In this document: piece by piece, positions 24,142-32,779 of the stretch
How positions within the stretch are numbered: the first letter of the stretch is position 1
Layout: each line of letters opens with the position of its first letter
Source of the DNA: CAYJGN01 sp964369635
GTDB lineage: Bacteria; Bacillota; Clostridia; Oscillospirales; Ruminococcaceae
Assembly: GCA_964369635.1 (NCBI GenBank)
Contig: CAYJGN010000019.1
Span: forward strand, 1-37,080
Direction of reading: 5' to 3'
DNA length: 37,080 nt
Position numbers and translations under genes: made by a program
Notes under the pieces: model-generated
What the model saw: only the letters and a program-made list of their open reading frames with translations
The model's database searches: none
Told to the model about the DNA's origin: nothing

Positions 24142-25095
24142 ATGGACTATTTAGCATGCGGCAACATAATGGTTGACAGAATTATAAAGGAAGATGGCAG
24201 CGTTGGTAGCGTTCATATGGGAGGCCCCGCTTTTTTTGCACTTGCAGGAATGCGCGCTTTCACTGAAAATTGTATGCTTCGCTCGAATGTTGGAGCTGAT
24301 TTTTATGATTACTATGGGGAATGGTTAAACTACCACAATCAAAGAAAAGATGGGATAGAGGTTCGGGCAGAAAAAACAACTTCGCTTATGCTTAAATATG
24401 GTGAGCGCGGAAAGTTTACACCTGAATTTGTCGGTGGAGCTTATCGTGGTATTGAGGGGATAGGATTTATGAAAATCCAAGCGAATGACCTTGATGAAAT
24501 TACCGCGAAAGAAAAACCAAAAGCTATCTATATTGCATATAATCAGGACAAGTTTATCTGGGATGGGTTTTACAAAGCAAAAAAGAAAAATGGCTTTAAA
24601 ATAGTTTGGGAATCAGAGCTTGCAGCGGCGGCAATGCCGGGGAGTGATATAGGGATAGCGAATGTTCAAAGTATTCTGCCGTTTGTTGATGTTATTTCGC
24701 TGAATATGAACGAAGCTTCAGCGCTTTATGGGCTTGATTCAATAGCTGATGAAAGCAAGATAATTGAAGGGGTTATATCGGATTTTGATGTTGATATGAT
24801 TTTTCTTCGTGCAGGAGAAAAAGGATGTTTTGTTATACAGGATAAAAAGAGCTATTTTGTTCCGAGTCTTGCGCATCTTGGTGTGGTTGATCCAACAGGG
24901 TGCGGCAACTGCTCAACTGGTGGATTTGCTTATGGCTATGGCGAAGGAAACGACCCTATCCGCTGTGCAGCTTATGCAAATGTTGCGGCTTCATTTAATG
25001 TTGCGCAATATGGAGTGCATCTGCAGTTCACAAAAGAGAAGATGGAAGAGGCAAAAGCGCTTGTTGAGAAGAATTATCAAGCGGCTATAAAATAG
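24142..25095 (+). CDS. PfkB-fold sugar-kinase-like protein, copy 1 (GCGN variant)
   Basis: A 317-residue ribokinase/PfkB-fold protein. Residues 1-12 hold GNIMVD, then GGPAFFALAGMRAF (family GG motif without the usual Asn), NVGADFYDYYGEW, an intact NxxE (N188-E191), FLRAGEKG and DPTGCGN (250-256). The family motif is GAGD with a catalytic Asp; here it is GCGN with N256. Family members phosphorylate sugars or nucleosides. With Asn at this place, ordinary kinase activity is uncertain. It is first in the array, with a GGAGGGT ribosome site, and closest to copy 2. Confidence 0.75.
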   Translation: MDYLACGNIMVDRIIKEDGSVGSVHMGGPAFFALAGMRAFTENCMLRSNVGADFYDYYGEWLNYHNQRKDGIEVRAEKTTSLMLKYGERGKFTPEFVGGAYRGIEGIGFMKIQANDLDEITAKEKPKAIYIAYNQDKFIWDGFYKAKKKNGFKIVWESELAAAAMPGSDIGIANVQSILPFVDVISLNMNEASALYGLDSIADESKIIEGVISDFDVDMIFLRAGEKGCFVIQDKKSYFVPSLAHLGVVDPTGCGNCSTGGFAYGYGEGNDPIRCAAYANVAASFNVAQYGVHLQFTKEKMEEAKALVEKNYQAAIK

Positions 25096-25103
25096 GGGGT
25101 AAA

Positions 25104-26054
25104 ATGGATTATATAGCTATTGGAAATGTTATGGTGGATCAGGTTCGTGATGAAAATGGGGTTTTAGGTCCTGTTTATATTGGTGGCCCGTCATTTTTTG
25201 CACTATGTGGGATGAGAACCTTTTCAAAGAGCGTCCTTTTGCAGACGAATGTTGGCAGTGATTTTTTTGACTACTACGGTGACTGGTTTGATAAAAATAA
25301 TGTCAGCCGTGAGGGGATAGAGATAAGGAGCGATTATACGAATTATCATATTTTGGAATACGCTGAAAACGGAGTTTACAAAGCAGTTTCAAAATATGGC
25401 ACTCAATTTGGGATGCAAAATCTCGGATATTTAACTGTAACCCCAGAGCAGATTTTTGATTTAACAACAAAGCACAAGCCAAAAGCAATTTACCTATATG
25501 CAGGTCAGGATAAAATATATTGGCAAGGTGTTGAGAAAAGTAAAAAAGCGGCAGGGTATAAACTTATGCTTGAAGCGCAAACCCCTCTGCGAAAAGAGGG
25601 TTTACGGCCTGAAACTGTGTCAAAATTCTTTGATAGCTTAAAATATGTTGATGCTCTCTCGATTAATCTGCATGAAGCGGGAGTTCTCCTTGATATGGAC
25701 CCAATAGCTGACGAAAAGAAGATAGTTGAAGCGGCGAAAACCCAGTTTTCGGTTGAATCGGTATTTTTACGAGCTGGTGAAAAAGGAGCTTATGCGATAA
25801 CAGAGGGTAAGAGCTATTTTCTGCCGAGCATTGCCCACCTTGGAGTTATCGACCCAACTGGTTGCGGAAACTGCTCATCGGGTGGTTTTGCCTATGCAAT
25901 AGGAGAAGGGTATGACCCTGTTATGGCGGTGGCTTATGCAAATGTTTCGGCATCTTATAATTTAGCACAGTATGGCGCTTATCTCGATTATAACGACAAG
26001 GTGATGGAAGAGGCAAAGCAGCTTGTCGAAAAAGTATATAAAACAGTATTTTAG
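25104..26054 (+). CDS. PfkB-fold sugar-kinase-like protein, copy 2 (GCGN variant)
   Basis: A 316-residue paralogue of copy 1, from which it is separated by 8 bases. It begins GNVMVDQV, then GGPSFFALCGMRTF, NVGSDFFDYYGDW, NLHE, FLRAGEKGAYA and DPTGCGNCSSGGF (N256). It keeps the first sugar-contacting Asp (VDQV) and NxxE but also lacks the catalytic Asp. The match to copy 1 through the whole length shows a recent tandem duplication. Substrate unknown. Confidence 0.75.
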   Translation: MDYIAIGNVMVDQVRDENGVLGPVYIGGPSFFALCGMRTFSKSVLLQTNVGSDFFDYYGDWFDKNNVSREGIEIRSDYTNYHILEYAENGVYKAVSKYGTQFGMQNLGYLTVTPEQIFDLTTKHKPKAIYLYAGQDKIYWQGVEKSKKAAGYKLMLEAQTPLRKEGLRPETVSKFFDSLKYVDALSINLHEAGVLLDMDPIADEKKIVEAAKTQFSVESVFLRAGEKGAYAITEGKSYFLPSIAHLGVIDPTGCGNCSSGGFAYAIGEGYDPVMAVAYANVSASYNLAQYGAYLDYNDKVMEEAKQLVEKVYKTVF

Positions 26055-26063
26055 GAGGGTTAT

Positions 26064-27011
26064 ATGGAATATTTAGCAGTTGGGTCACTAATAGTTAATC
26101 ACGTGCACTTTTTAGATGGTAGTAAAAATGAAAATCTGCTCGGTGGTGGAGCGCTCTTCTCTTATTGCGGGCTTTTGCAGTTTAGCGACAGCACGCTGAT
26201 TGTAACAGCGGCAGGTCTTGATTATGAGCGATGGTTTGGCAAATGGATTGATGATAATGATATATCAAGAGATGGTATTTTAATAAGAAGCGAGTGGACA
26301 AATAACACGAATTTGCAGTATTTCGAAGATGGAAAATGGGAGGAAACTTCGATTTACGGCAAGGAATATGGCTCATGGGCATTTGGTCTTTTCACGATAT
26401 TCCCAGATGATTTTGAAAGGTTTATAGCCCCTGATACAAAAGGAATATCGGTCTGCCATGCAATAGATAAAGCTTATTTTGATAGAATTAACGATTTGCG
26501 CCAAAAGTATGGTGTTAAAGTTATGCAAGAACTACCAACAGGTCAATGCAAAGCGGAAAACTTTGAGAGATTTAAAGAGATAATTTTGCCAAATGTCGAT
26601 ATCTATTCGCTAAATAAACCTGAGAGTTTCGCGCTCTTCTCGGTTGATACCGTTGAAGAGGCTATCGAAATCATAAAAGAGCTCGAAGTTCCTTGTTATT
26701 ATCGAGTTGGTAAAAAAGGCGCTTATATGATAATGAACGGCGAAGCGGCATTTATGCCATCAGTTGCTGTTCGAACAAAAGAAGAAGAAATAGACCCAAC
26801 AGGCTGTGGAAACTCTTCAACTGCAACAGCGCTTATTGGTTTTTGCGAAGGAGAAGACCCTTTGATGATAGCGTCGATGGCAGCGGTAACAGCAGGACAT
26901 GTTGTCCTTCAAAATGGCCCATATCCAAACTATAAAGCAGAGGATAGAGAGCGTGCTCGCGCTCTTGCAGAAAAATTTTATAATGAGCAGAAAAATTTAG
27001 GTAATAAGTAG
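26064..27011 (+). CDS. PfkB-fold sugar-kinase-like protein, copy 3 (GCGN variant)
   Basis: A 315-residue paralogue with a different sub-signature: GSLIVNHV (Asn where copies 1 and 2 have Asp), LLGGGALFSYCGLLQFS, GKKGAYMIM and DPTGCGNSSTATAL (N250). It is the closest relative of copy 4. The ribosome site is TAGGAGGGTT. Note the changed residue that contacts the sugar at position 12, which points to a different substrate from copies 1 and 2. It retains NKPE as the NxxE motif. Confidence 0.72.
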   Translation: MEYLAVGSLIVNHVHFLDGSKNENLLGGGALFSYCGLLQFSDSTLIVTAAGLDYERWFGKWIDDNDISRDGILIRSEWTNNTNLQYFEDGKWEETSIYGKEYGSWAFGLFTIFPDDFERFIAPDTKGISVCHAIDKAYFDRINDLRQKYGVKVMQELPTGQCKAENFERFKEIILPNVDIYSLNKPESFALFSVDTVEEAIEIIKELEVPCYYRVGKKGAYMIMNGEAAFMPSVAVRTKEEEIDPTGCGNSSTATALIGFCEGEDPLMIASMAAVTAGHVVLQNGPYPNYKAEDRERARALAEKFYNEQKNLGNK

Positions 27012-27050
27012 ACTTTGTGAAATAAAAAATCCGTATTTTAAGGGAGTAAT

Positions 27051-27989
27051 ATGAAATATTTATCTATAGGAACGCTGATAATTAATAATGTTCATTATTT
27101 AGATGGAAGTAAAATTGAAAATCTTCTCGGCGGAGTGATTTACTCCCACTGCGGGCTTATGCAGTATAGCGATAGTACGCTTATGGTTATGACGGCAGGG
27201 CTTGATTATGATAAGTTTGCAGGGGAATGGCTAAACTATAACGATATTCCAAGAGATGGCGTTGTAATTCGCGGTGAGCATACTATAAATACCAATTTGC
27301 AGTATTTTGAAGATGGCAAGTGGGAAGAGGTTTCTATCTATGGAAAAGAGCATAGTATGCGTGCCTTTGGTATAAACTATATTTTCCCAAATGATTTTGA
27401 AAAGTTTATAGCGCCAGATACGAAGGGTATCTATATTTATGGGGATATCGACAGATCTTATTTTAATTTCATAAACGATATTCGCAAAAAATATGGCGTT
27501 AAGATTATGGAAGAGTTGCCTCCGCATCAATGTACAGCAGAAAACTATGAGCGATTTAAAGAGATAGTTTTGCCAAATGTTGATATTTACTCACTAAATA
27601 AACACGAGAGCTTTAGGCTCTTCTCGGTTGAAAGCGTTGAAGAGGCGATAGAGGTTATAAAAGAGCTTGGCGTTCCTTGCTATTATCGAGTTGGCAAAAA
27701 GGGAGCTTATATGATAATGAACGGCGAGGTTGCATTTATGCCTTCAGTCGCTGTTAAAACGCCAGAAGATGAGATAGACCCAACCGGCTGTGGAAACTCT
27801 TCAACCGCAACAGCACTTGTTGGATTTTGCGAAGGAGAAGATCCTTTGATGATAGCGGCGATGTCAGCGGTAACTGCAGGGCATATGGTCCTTCAAAATG
27901 GACCTTACCCAAGCTATAGAGATGAAGATAGGGCGCGAGCGCGAGAGATTGCAAAAAAAATATATATGGAGCAGAAAAAATTAGGATGA
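27051..27989 (+). CDS. PfkB-fold sugar-kinase-like protein, copy 4 (GCGN variant)
   Basis: A 312-residue protein, near-duplicate of copy 3 along its whole length (for example SLNKHESF against SLNKPESF, YYRVGKKGAY in both). It starts GTLIINNV, LLGGVIYSHCGLMQYS, one residue shorter in the GG loop, and ends DPTGCGNSSTATALVGF (N249). Like copy 3 it has Asn in place of the sugar-contacting Asp. It overlaps copy 5 by 4 bases (ATGA). Confidence 0.72.
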   Translation: MKYLSIGTLIINNVHYLDGSKIENLLGGVIYSHCGLMQYSDSTLMVMTAGLDYDKFAGEWLNYNDIPRDGVVIRGEHTINTNLQYFEDGKWEEVSIYGKEHSMRAFGINYIFPNDFEKFIAPDTKGIYIYGDIDRSYFNFINDIRKKYGVKIMEELPPHQCTAENYERFKEIVLPNVDIYSLNKHESFRLFSVESVEEAIEVIKELGVPCYYRVGKKGAYMIMNGEVAFMPSVAVKTPEDEIDPTGCGNSSTATALVGFCEGEDPLMIAAMSAVTAGHMVLQNGPYPSYRDEDRARAREIAKKIYMEQKKLG

Positions 27990-28897
27990 AATATATAGTT
28001 TTTGGAAATATGGTTGTTGATGACCTTTATTACCTCGATGGAACAGTTAAAAAAGGGTTAGCTGGTGGAGTTGGGTACTATATGTTAGCGGCTATGAGAG
28101 CTCTCACCGAAGATGTTATGCTTTTTTCACATGCAGGGTCTGACTTCGACGAGCTTTTTTTACCAAGTTTTGAAAAGGCCGGCATGCGCACCGATGGTGT
28201 TTATATAAGCGATGATAAAAAAAGCTATGCAAATGAGCTGCACTATACCCCTGATGGTCGATGGAATGCAAAGCTAAAATACGAGCGGATGAATATGGCA
28301 GCAGGTACTAGTGAGATGAAGATAGACTATGGTCTTTTAGCGGAAGAGGTGGCTGATTGCAAGGGGATGGTCGTGAGTATATCCCTTAATTCAAAAAGCT
28401 TCGATATTTTGCGTCGTCTTCGCGATATGGTGGGATTTAAGCTATGTTATGAGCCATATCCAAGGGATTTAATTCCCGAATTTCGCTTTGAGCTGAAAAA
28501 GAGAATACAGCAGGTCGATATTTTCTCGATAAACTACCCTGAGACCAAAGATGTTTTTGAGGTTAAGAATAAAGCAGAAGCTATAAGTCTATATAAAAAA
28601 ATGAGCGCTCATACCGATATACTGTTCAGATGCGGTAAAGAAGGGGCGTACCTTATATCCAAAGGTGAGGTTTACCATGGGCCGCTATATGATGCGGGAC
28701 GCAATACCGACCCAACAGGGTGCGGAAACTGTTCAACTGCCGCTACGACTTATGGTTTGTGTGAAGGGTATAGCGCAGAGCAGGCAGTGAAACTTGGGAG
28801 CGTAGTTGCAGGAATTAATGCAACGAAGTTTGGAGCGATAGATAAGTTTACTATAAAACAGAGAAACGACATATTAAAAGCGGTAGGTGTTGTATGA
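27986..28897 (+). CDS. PfkB-fold sugar-kinase-like protein, copy 5 (GCGN variant)
   Basis: A 303-residue, more diverged paralogue: GNMVVDDL (Asp kept), GLAGGVGYYMLAAMRAL, GSDFDELFLPSF, SINYPETK as NxxE, LFRCGKEGAYL and DPTGCGNCSTAATTYG (N248). It is clearly a member of the same clade. It overlaps copy 6 by 4 bases (ATGA), so the pair is probably translationally coupled. Confidence 0.72.
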   Translation: MKYIVFGNMVVDDLYYLDGTVKKGLAGGVGYYMLAAMRALTEDVMLFSHAGSDFDELFLPSFEKAGMRTDGVYISDDKKSYANELHYTPDGRWNAKLKYERMNMAAGTSEMKIDYGLLAEEVADCKGMVVSISLNSKSFDILRRLRDMVGFKLCYEPYPRDLIPEFRFELKKRIQQVDIFSINYPETKDVFEVKNKAEAISLYKKMSAHTDILFRCGKEGAYLISKGEVYHGPLYDAGRNTDPTGCGNCSTAATTYGLCEGYSAEQAVKLGSVVAGINATKFGAIDKFTIKQRNDILKAVGVV

Positions 28898-29898
28898 AAA
28901 AAATAGCTGCGGCATCAGGACCGATAATTAATGACATGATTTATCTTAACGGTGATTCTCAAAAAGGAGTTATAGGTGGAGCCGGTCTTTATGCAACGCA
29001 AGGGATGAGTGCTGTTTTTGGGAGTGCTGTTTTCATGGGGCATGCAGGGGCGGATTTTAATGAGCGTTATGGCGAGTTTTTGCGCTGTAATAACATTGAA
29101 AATGCAGTTGTGCAAAGTATGGAAAATACCCTTTATGAGATACTTAAATATAATAATGACGGGTCTTATGGTGTTTTTTATAAATATAAAGAGCATGAAA
29201 AGAAGGATATATATAATGATATAAATCCATCCTTTGACGAGATTGAAGCAATAGCGGCTGAATTATCGGGATTATATGTTATAAAACGCCCAGATGATAT
29301 TGATTTTTTAGAGGGTGTTGCGAGTATTACAAAAAAACATAATATTAAAACTATATATGAATATTCTCAAGGTTTTTTTAACAGTTATGTCGGAGCCTTT
29401 GAAAAGATTTTAAAGGCAGCCTCGCTCTTCTCGATTTTCACAATAAATAAAAATGAAATTTCGAAAGTTCTCGGTAATGATGATGATGAGTATATACTAA
29501 AAAAATTAAAAGAGATAGATTGCGAGCTAATTTTCTATCGTGTCGGTGACAGAGGGGCTTATATAATATCTGGCGATGATTGCTTTTTTATACCGGCAAT
29601 ACTTGCAGATATAGAAAAACCAGAGCCAACAGGGTGCGGCAACTGCTCCACTGGTGCGGTGCTTGCTTCATTTATTTTAGGAGATGACCCGCAAACTATC
29701 GGAATAAAAGCAAATATAGCAGCATACCTTAATGTTTTGCAGGTGGGGCCATTTATAGATAAAGATGGAAATATTCAAGAGGTCTTGAATAGAGCGGCAA
29801 AAAAATATAAAGAAGAACTTCAGAGTGGTGTTGAAGGGTTTTTCTCAAAAAAATTAATAAAACCGACATCATTTTGGGACGAATTTTTGATAAAATAA
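28894..29898 (+). CDS. PfkB-fold sugar-kinase-like protein, copy 6 (GCGN variant)
   Basis: A 334-residue paralogue, the longest and most diverged: SGPIINDM, VIGGAGLYATQGMSAVF, INKNEISKV as NxxE, FYRVGDRGAYI and EPTGCGNCSTGAVL (N250; Glu instead of the Asp before PTG). A C-terminal extension of about 20 residues follows the common end. It is the last of the array; the next gene starts 62 bases later. Confidence 0.7.
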   Translation: MKKIAAASGPIINDMIYLNGDSQKGVIGGAGLYATQGMSAVFGSAVFMGHAGADFNERYGEFLRCNNIENAVVQSMENTLYEILKYNNDGSYGVFYKYKEHEKKDIYNDINPSFDEIEAIAAELSGLYVIKRPDDIDFLEGVASITKKHNIKTIYEYSQGFFNSYVGAFEKILKAASLFSIFTINKNEISKVLGNDDDEYILKKLKEIDCELIFYRVGDRGAYIISGDDCFFIPAILADIEKPEPTGCGNCSTGAVLASFILGDDPQTIGIKANIAAYLNVLQVGPFIDKDGNIQEVLNRAAKKYKEELQSGVEGFFSKKLIKPTSFWDEFLIK

Positions 29899-29960
29899 TA
29901 TTTGGTAAAAGCATTTAGGGGTAACTTTAAATGTTAAGTTATAAAAATGGAGGATTATCT

Positions 29961-31139
29961 ATGAACAAAAGAGATTGCGACAATTTAATGGCAAGACAAG
30001 CAAGACTTAGTCCCGAATTCGTCAAGATTATGAGCGATAGCATGAGCTATGATAAGATGCTTGGTGCTCTAACGATGAAAGAAATTTGGGATGCGCAAAA
30101 AGTTATTATAACTGGCTGTGGTGACTCATGGCTTTGTGGAATAGCTGCAAAACCTGTCTTTGAGAAAATAGCAAAGATGGATGTTGAGTGCATGAGAAAT
30201 GTTGAATTCACAAGGTACTATAATAAAAAGAACCTCGGCTATTCACCAAATACCCCGCTTGTTTTCGGTGTTTCGATATCGGGAACAGTTAGCCGTGCAA
30301 TAGAGGCTATGGAGCGTGCGACCCATCATAAAGCGATGAGCGTTGCTATAACAAATAACCCAGAATCCCCAATAGCTAAAGCTGCAAGAAGAGTTATACC
30401 TCTCGATATGCCTGTTGCTGATGAGAATGGCAAACCATATGAATATAACCCAGGGGTTAATTCATATATTGCTTCAACAATGGCACTTATGAAAACAGCT
30501 ATAAGAATAGCTCGCGTTAAAAATAAAATATCTATGCGCGAAGAGGTTGATATCATAAAATCAATGCACGATTGGGTTGATGAATACTGCAAGATTATAA
30601 ACGATATTGATGATCGTTGTTTTGAGCTTGCAAAAACATGGAAAGACCTTCGCGCAGTAGACTTTATTGGAGACTATGCAGATTATGCAACAGCTTTCTT
30701 TGGCAGTGCTAAAGTTATAGAAGCTTATGGCGGATATACAACATATGACGATTCAGAGGACTGGTGCCATATAAACTATTTCCTTCGTGACCCAGAGACT
30801 ATCGGACGCGTTGTTGTTGCAAACAGCGAGACAGAGTCGTTTAACAGACTTAAAGAGACTATGGTTGCTATTGAGCAGCTAAAGAGCCCGACAATAGTTA
30901 TAACAGATGCGCCAAAGTCTGAGTTCCCAGAGAGCTTTGAAGTATTCTCGCTTCCAAAACCAAAATACTTCTGGATGAACCCGCTGCTTCAGCATATCCC
31001 ATTCGATTTTATCCCGGGATATATTGCAGAGCTTAAAGGTGTTGCGCATTTCAGACGCGACCTACCTGAAATATTCGACAAACCCCGTCTTGATGGAATT
31101 GAAAACAGAATCAAGGCAAGCAAAATAGAAATAATATAG
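29961..31139 (+). CDS. SIS-domain sugar isomerase/deglycase-like protein, copy 1
   Basis: About 392 residues from ATG 29961, chosen because GGAGG (29949-29953) precedes it (an earlier in-frame ATG at 29931 lacks one). It has two SIS domains: first with ITGCGDSWLCGIAAKPVF and GVSISGTVSRAIEAMERA (SISGT phosphosugar loop), second with DYADYATAFFGSAK and SEDWCHINYF, the counterpart of the GlmS ELKHG region. It resembles the GlmS isomerase domain and FrlB/AgaS-type proteins. Such enzymes isomerise or deaminate phosphosugars. It is paralogous to the gene at 31568. Confidence 0.75.
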   Translation: MNKRDCDNLMARQARLSPEFVKIMSDSMSYDKMLGALTMKEIWDAQKVIITGCGDSWLCGIAAKPVFEKIAKMDVECMRNVEFTRYYNKKNLGYSPNTPLVFGVSISGTVSRAIEAMERATHHKAMSVAITNNPESPIAKAARRVIPLDMPVADENGKPYEYNPGVNSYIASTMALMKTAIRIARVKNKISMREEVDIIKSMHDWVDEYCKIINDIDDRCFELAKTWKDLRAVDFIGDYADYATAFFGSAKVIEAYGGYTTYDDSEDWCHINYFLRDPETIGRVVVANSETESFNRLKETMVAIEQLKSPTIVITDAPKSEFPESFEVFSLPKPKYFWMNPLLQHIPFDFIPGYIAELKGVAHFRRDLPEIFDKPRLDGIENRIKASKIEII

Positions 31140-31151
31140 GAGGGTTTAAAA

Positions 31152-31556
31152 GTGATTAAAATGTTTAATATTGAGACCGAAATGAACGGTACTCACAATA
31201 TCACAGAGCAGGTAATGAGCGTTCTTGCAGAGAGCGGTGTTACCGAGGGGATACTCGTAGTTGAGGTTCCTCATTCAACAGCAGGACTCGTTGCAACTTC
31301 GCACTTTGATCCGCTTGTTAAAACAGATGTTATGAATGAAATTAAAAGACTTATCCCTTCAAGAATTAACTTCTTGCATCAGGAAACACCTGATGATGCG
31401 GCTGGGCATGTTAAATGTGGTCTTTATGGAACATCAATAACCTCGATAATCCACGAAGGCAAACTTGTCAACGACAACGTTCTCCACTACTTCTTTATGG
31501 AGTATGACGGCCCGAGAACAAGAAAATACTTCGTCAGAGTTATGGCTGACAGATAA
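31152..31556 (+). CDS. YjbQ-family (UPF0047) protein, copy 1
   Basis: A 134-residue YjbQ family protein: VPHSTAGLVATS (H41), NFLHQETPDDAAGHVK (H76, H86) and EYDGPRTRKYFVRV. These conserved His residues form the family's presumed active site. Some members have weak thiamine-phosphate synthase activity in vitro, but the true role is unclear. The start is GTG 31152 behind AGGAGGG; ATG 31161 is possible. It follows SIS copy 1 by 12 bases. Confidence 0.82.
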   Translation: MIKMFNIETEMNGTHNITEQVMSVLAESGVTEGILVVEVPHSTAGLVATSHFDPLVKTDVMNEIKRLIPSRINFLHQETPDDAAGHVKCGLYGTSITSIIHEGKLVNDNVLHYFFMEYDGPRTRKYFVRVMADR

Positions 31557-31567
31557 GGGAGAAGAAT

Positions 31568-32764
31568 ATGACACATAAAGATTATAATAATGAGATGCTA
31601 AGACAGGTTCGTACATGTGTTTCTGTTGTAAACGACATGGCAAATAACGTATCTGTGGAGAATTTAAAAGCGGCAGTGCCAGAAGAGGCTATCCAGCGTA
31701 TTCGTAAAGTTATTCTAACCGGATGCGGAGACTCATACTGTGCAGGTATCGCTGCAGCTCCTGTATTTGAGAGAGCAGGCAGCAAAGATACAACAGGAAT
31801 GTTTTCAGGCCTTGATACTGTTGCAATGAGAAATATCGAGTTCACAAGATATTACGATACCTATAGAGGTTGGTGGAGAGAAGAAGGAAATGCTATTCCT
31901 CTTGTCTGCGGCGTTTCTATATCGGGTGCTGTGCGCCGTGTTACTGAGGCTATGGAGAGAACAAATAAGTACGCGGGTGAGTCTGTTGCATTTACAGATA
32001 ACCCAGCAAGTGATTTTGCAAAAGCTGCAAAATACCAAGTGCCGCTAAATGTTCCAAAAAATACCCCAGCTCCATGTGTAACATCATACCTCGGTTCAAC
32101 ATTTGGCCTTATGGCTTTTGGTCTTCGCGTTAATGTTGTTAAAGGCAATATAACAGAAGCGCAAGAAAAAGAAATGCGCGACGCTATGGTTGCTTATGCA
32201 AATATGTATACTCCAGAGTTTATGGAAACACTTGAGAAGAAAATGTTTGAGATAACAGAGAAATGGATTGCAGCAGGCGTTGATAACATGGACTTTGTCG
32301 GTGATGATCAAGACTATGCAACTGCTTTCTTTAATAGCGCTAAGATGGTTGAGAGCTTTGGAGGTCTAACAACAATTGACGACTCAGAGGACTGGAACCA
32401 TATAAACTACTTTATAAGAACACCAGAGAAGGTTGGTACAACACTAATAGCAAACACAACATCACCTTCATTTGGCAGACAGCTTGAGAACGTTTATGCT
32501 TGCATTCAGCTTGGCAGACCAACTGTTGTTATAACAGATGGAGATGCTTCGCTCTTCCCAAAAGCTGACAATGTTGATATAATAACTCTTCCAAAACCAG
32601 AATATCCATGGATAAACCCACTAATGCAGCATGTTCCAATGGATTTCCTCGCGGCATTCTTTGGACTGCTAAAAGGTATACCCGATTTCAGACCTGACTC
32701 GCCTCTGCATGAGCTCGACAGAGATGCTAAAAGATTTAGACAGAGCGAAGTCGTAATAATCTAA
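31568..32764 (+). CDS. SIS-domain sugar isomerase/deglycase-like protein, copy 2
   Basis: A 398-residue paralogue of the gene at 29961. It contains ILTGCGDSYCAGIAAAPVF, GVSISGAVRRVTEAMERT, DDQDYATAFFNSAKMVESFG and SEDWNHINYF, in the same order. The match over the length indicates duplication. It follows YjbQ copy 1 by 11 bases and precedes YjbQ copy 2 by 15 bases, so the SIS-YjbQ pair was duplicated as a unit. Confidence 0.75.
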   Translation: MTHKDYNNEMLRQVRTCVSVVNDMANNVSVENLKAAVPEEAIQRIRKVILTGCGDSYCAGIAAAPVFERAGSKDTTGMFSGLDTVAMRNIEFTRYYDTYRGWWREEGNAIPLVCGVSISGAVRRVTEAMERTNKYAGESVAFTDNPASDFAKAAKYQVPLNVPKNTPAPCVTSYLGSTFGLMAFGLRVNVVKGNITEAQEKEMRDAMVAYANMYTPEFMETLEKKMFEITEKWIAAGVDNMDFVGDDQDYATAFFNSAKMVESFGGLTTIDDSEDWNHINYFIRTPEKVGTTLIANTTSPSFGRQLENVYACIQLGRPTVVITDGDASLFPKADNVDIITLPKPEYPWINPLMQHVPMDFLAAFFGLLKGIPDFRPDSPLHELDRDAKRFRQSEVVII

Positions 32765-32779
32765 GGGAGGAAAATATAC

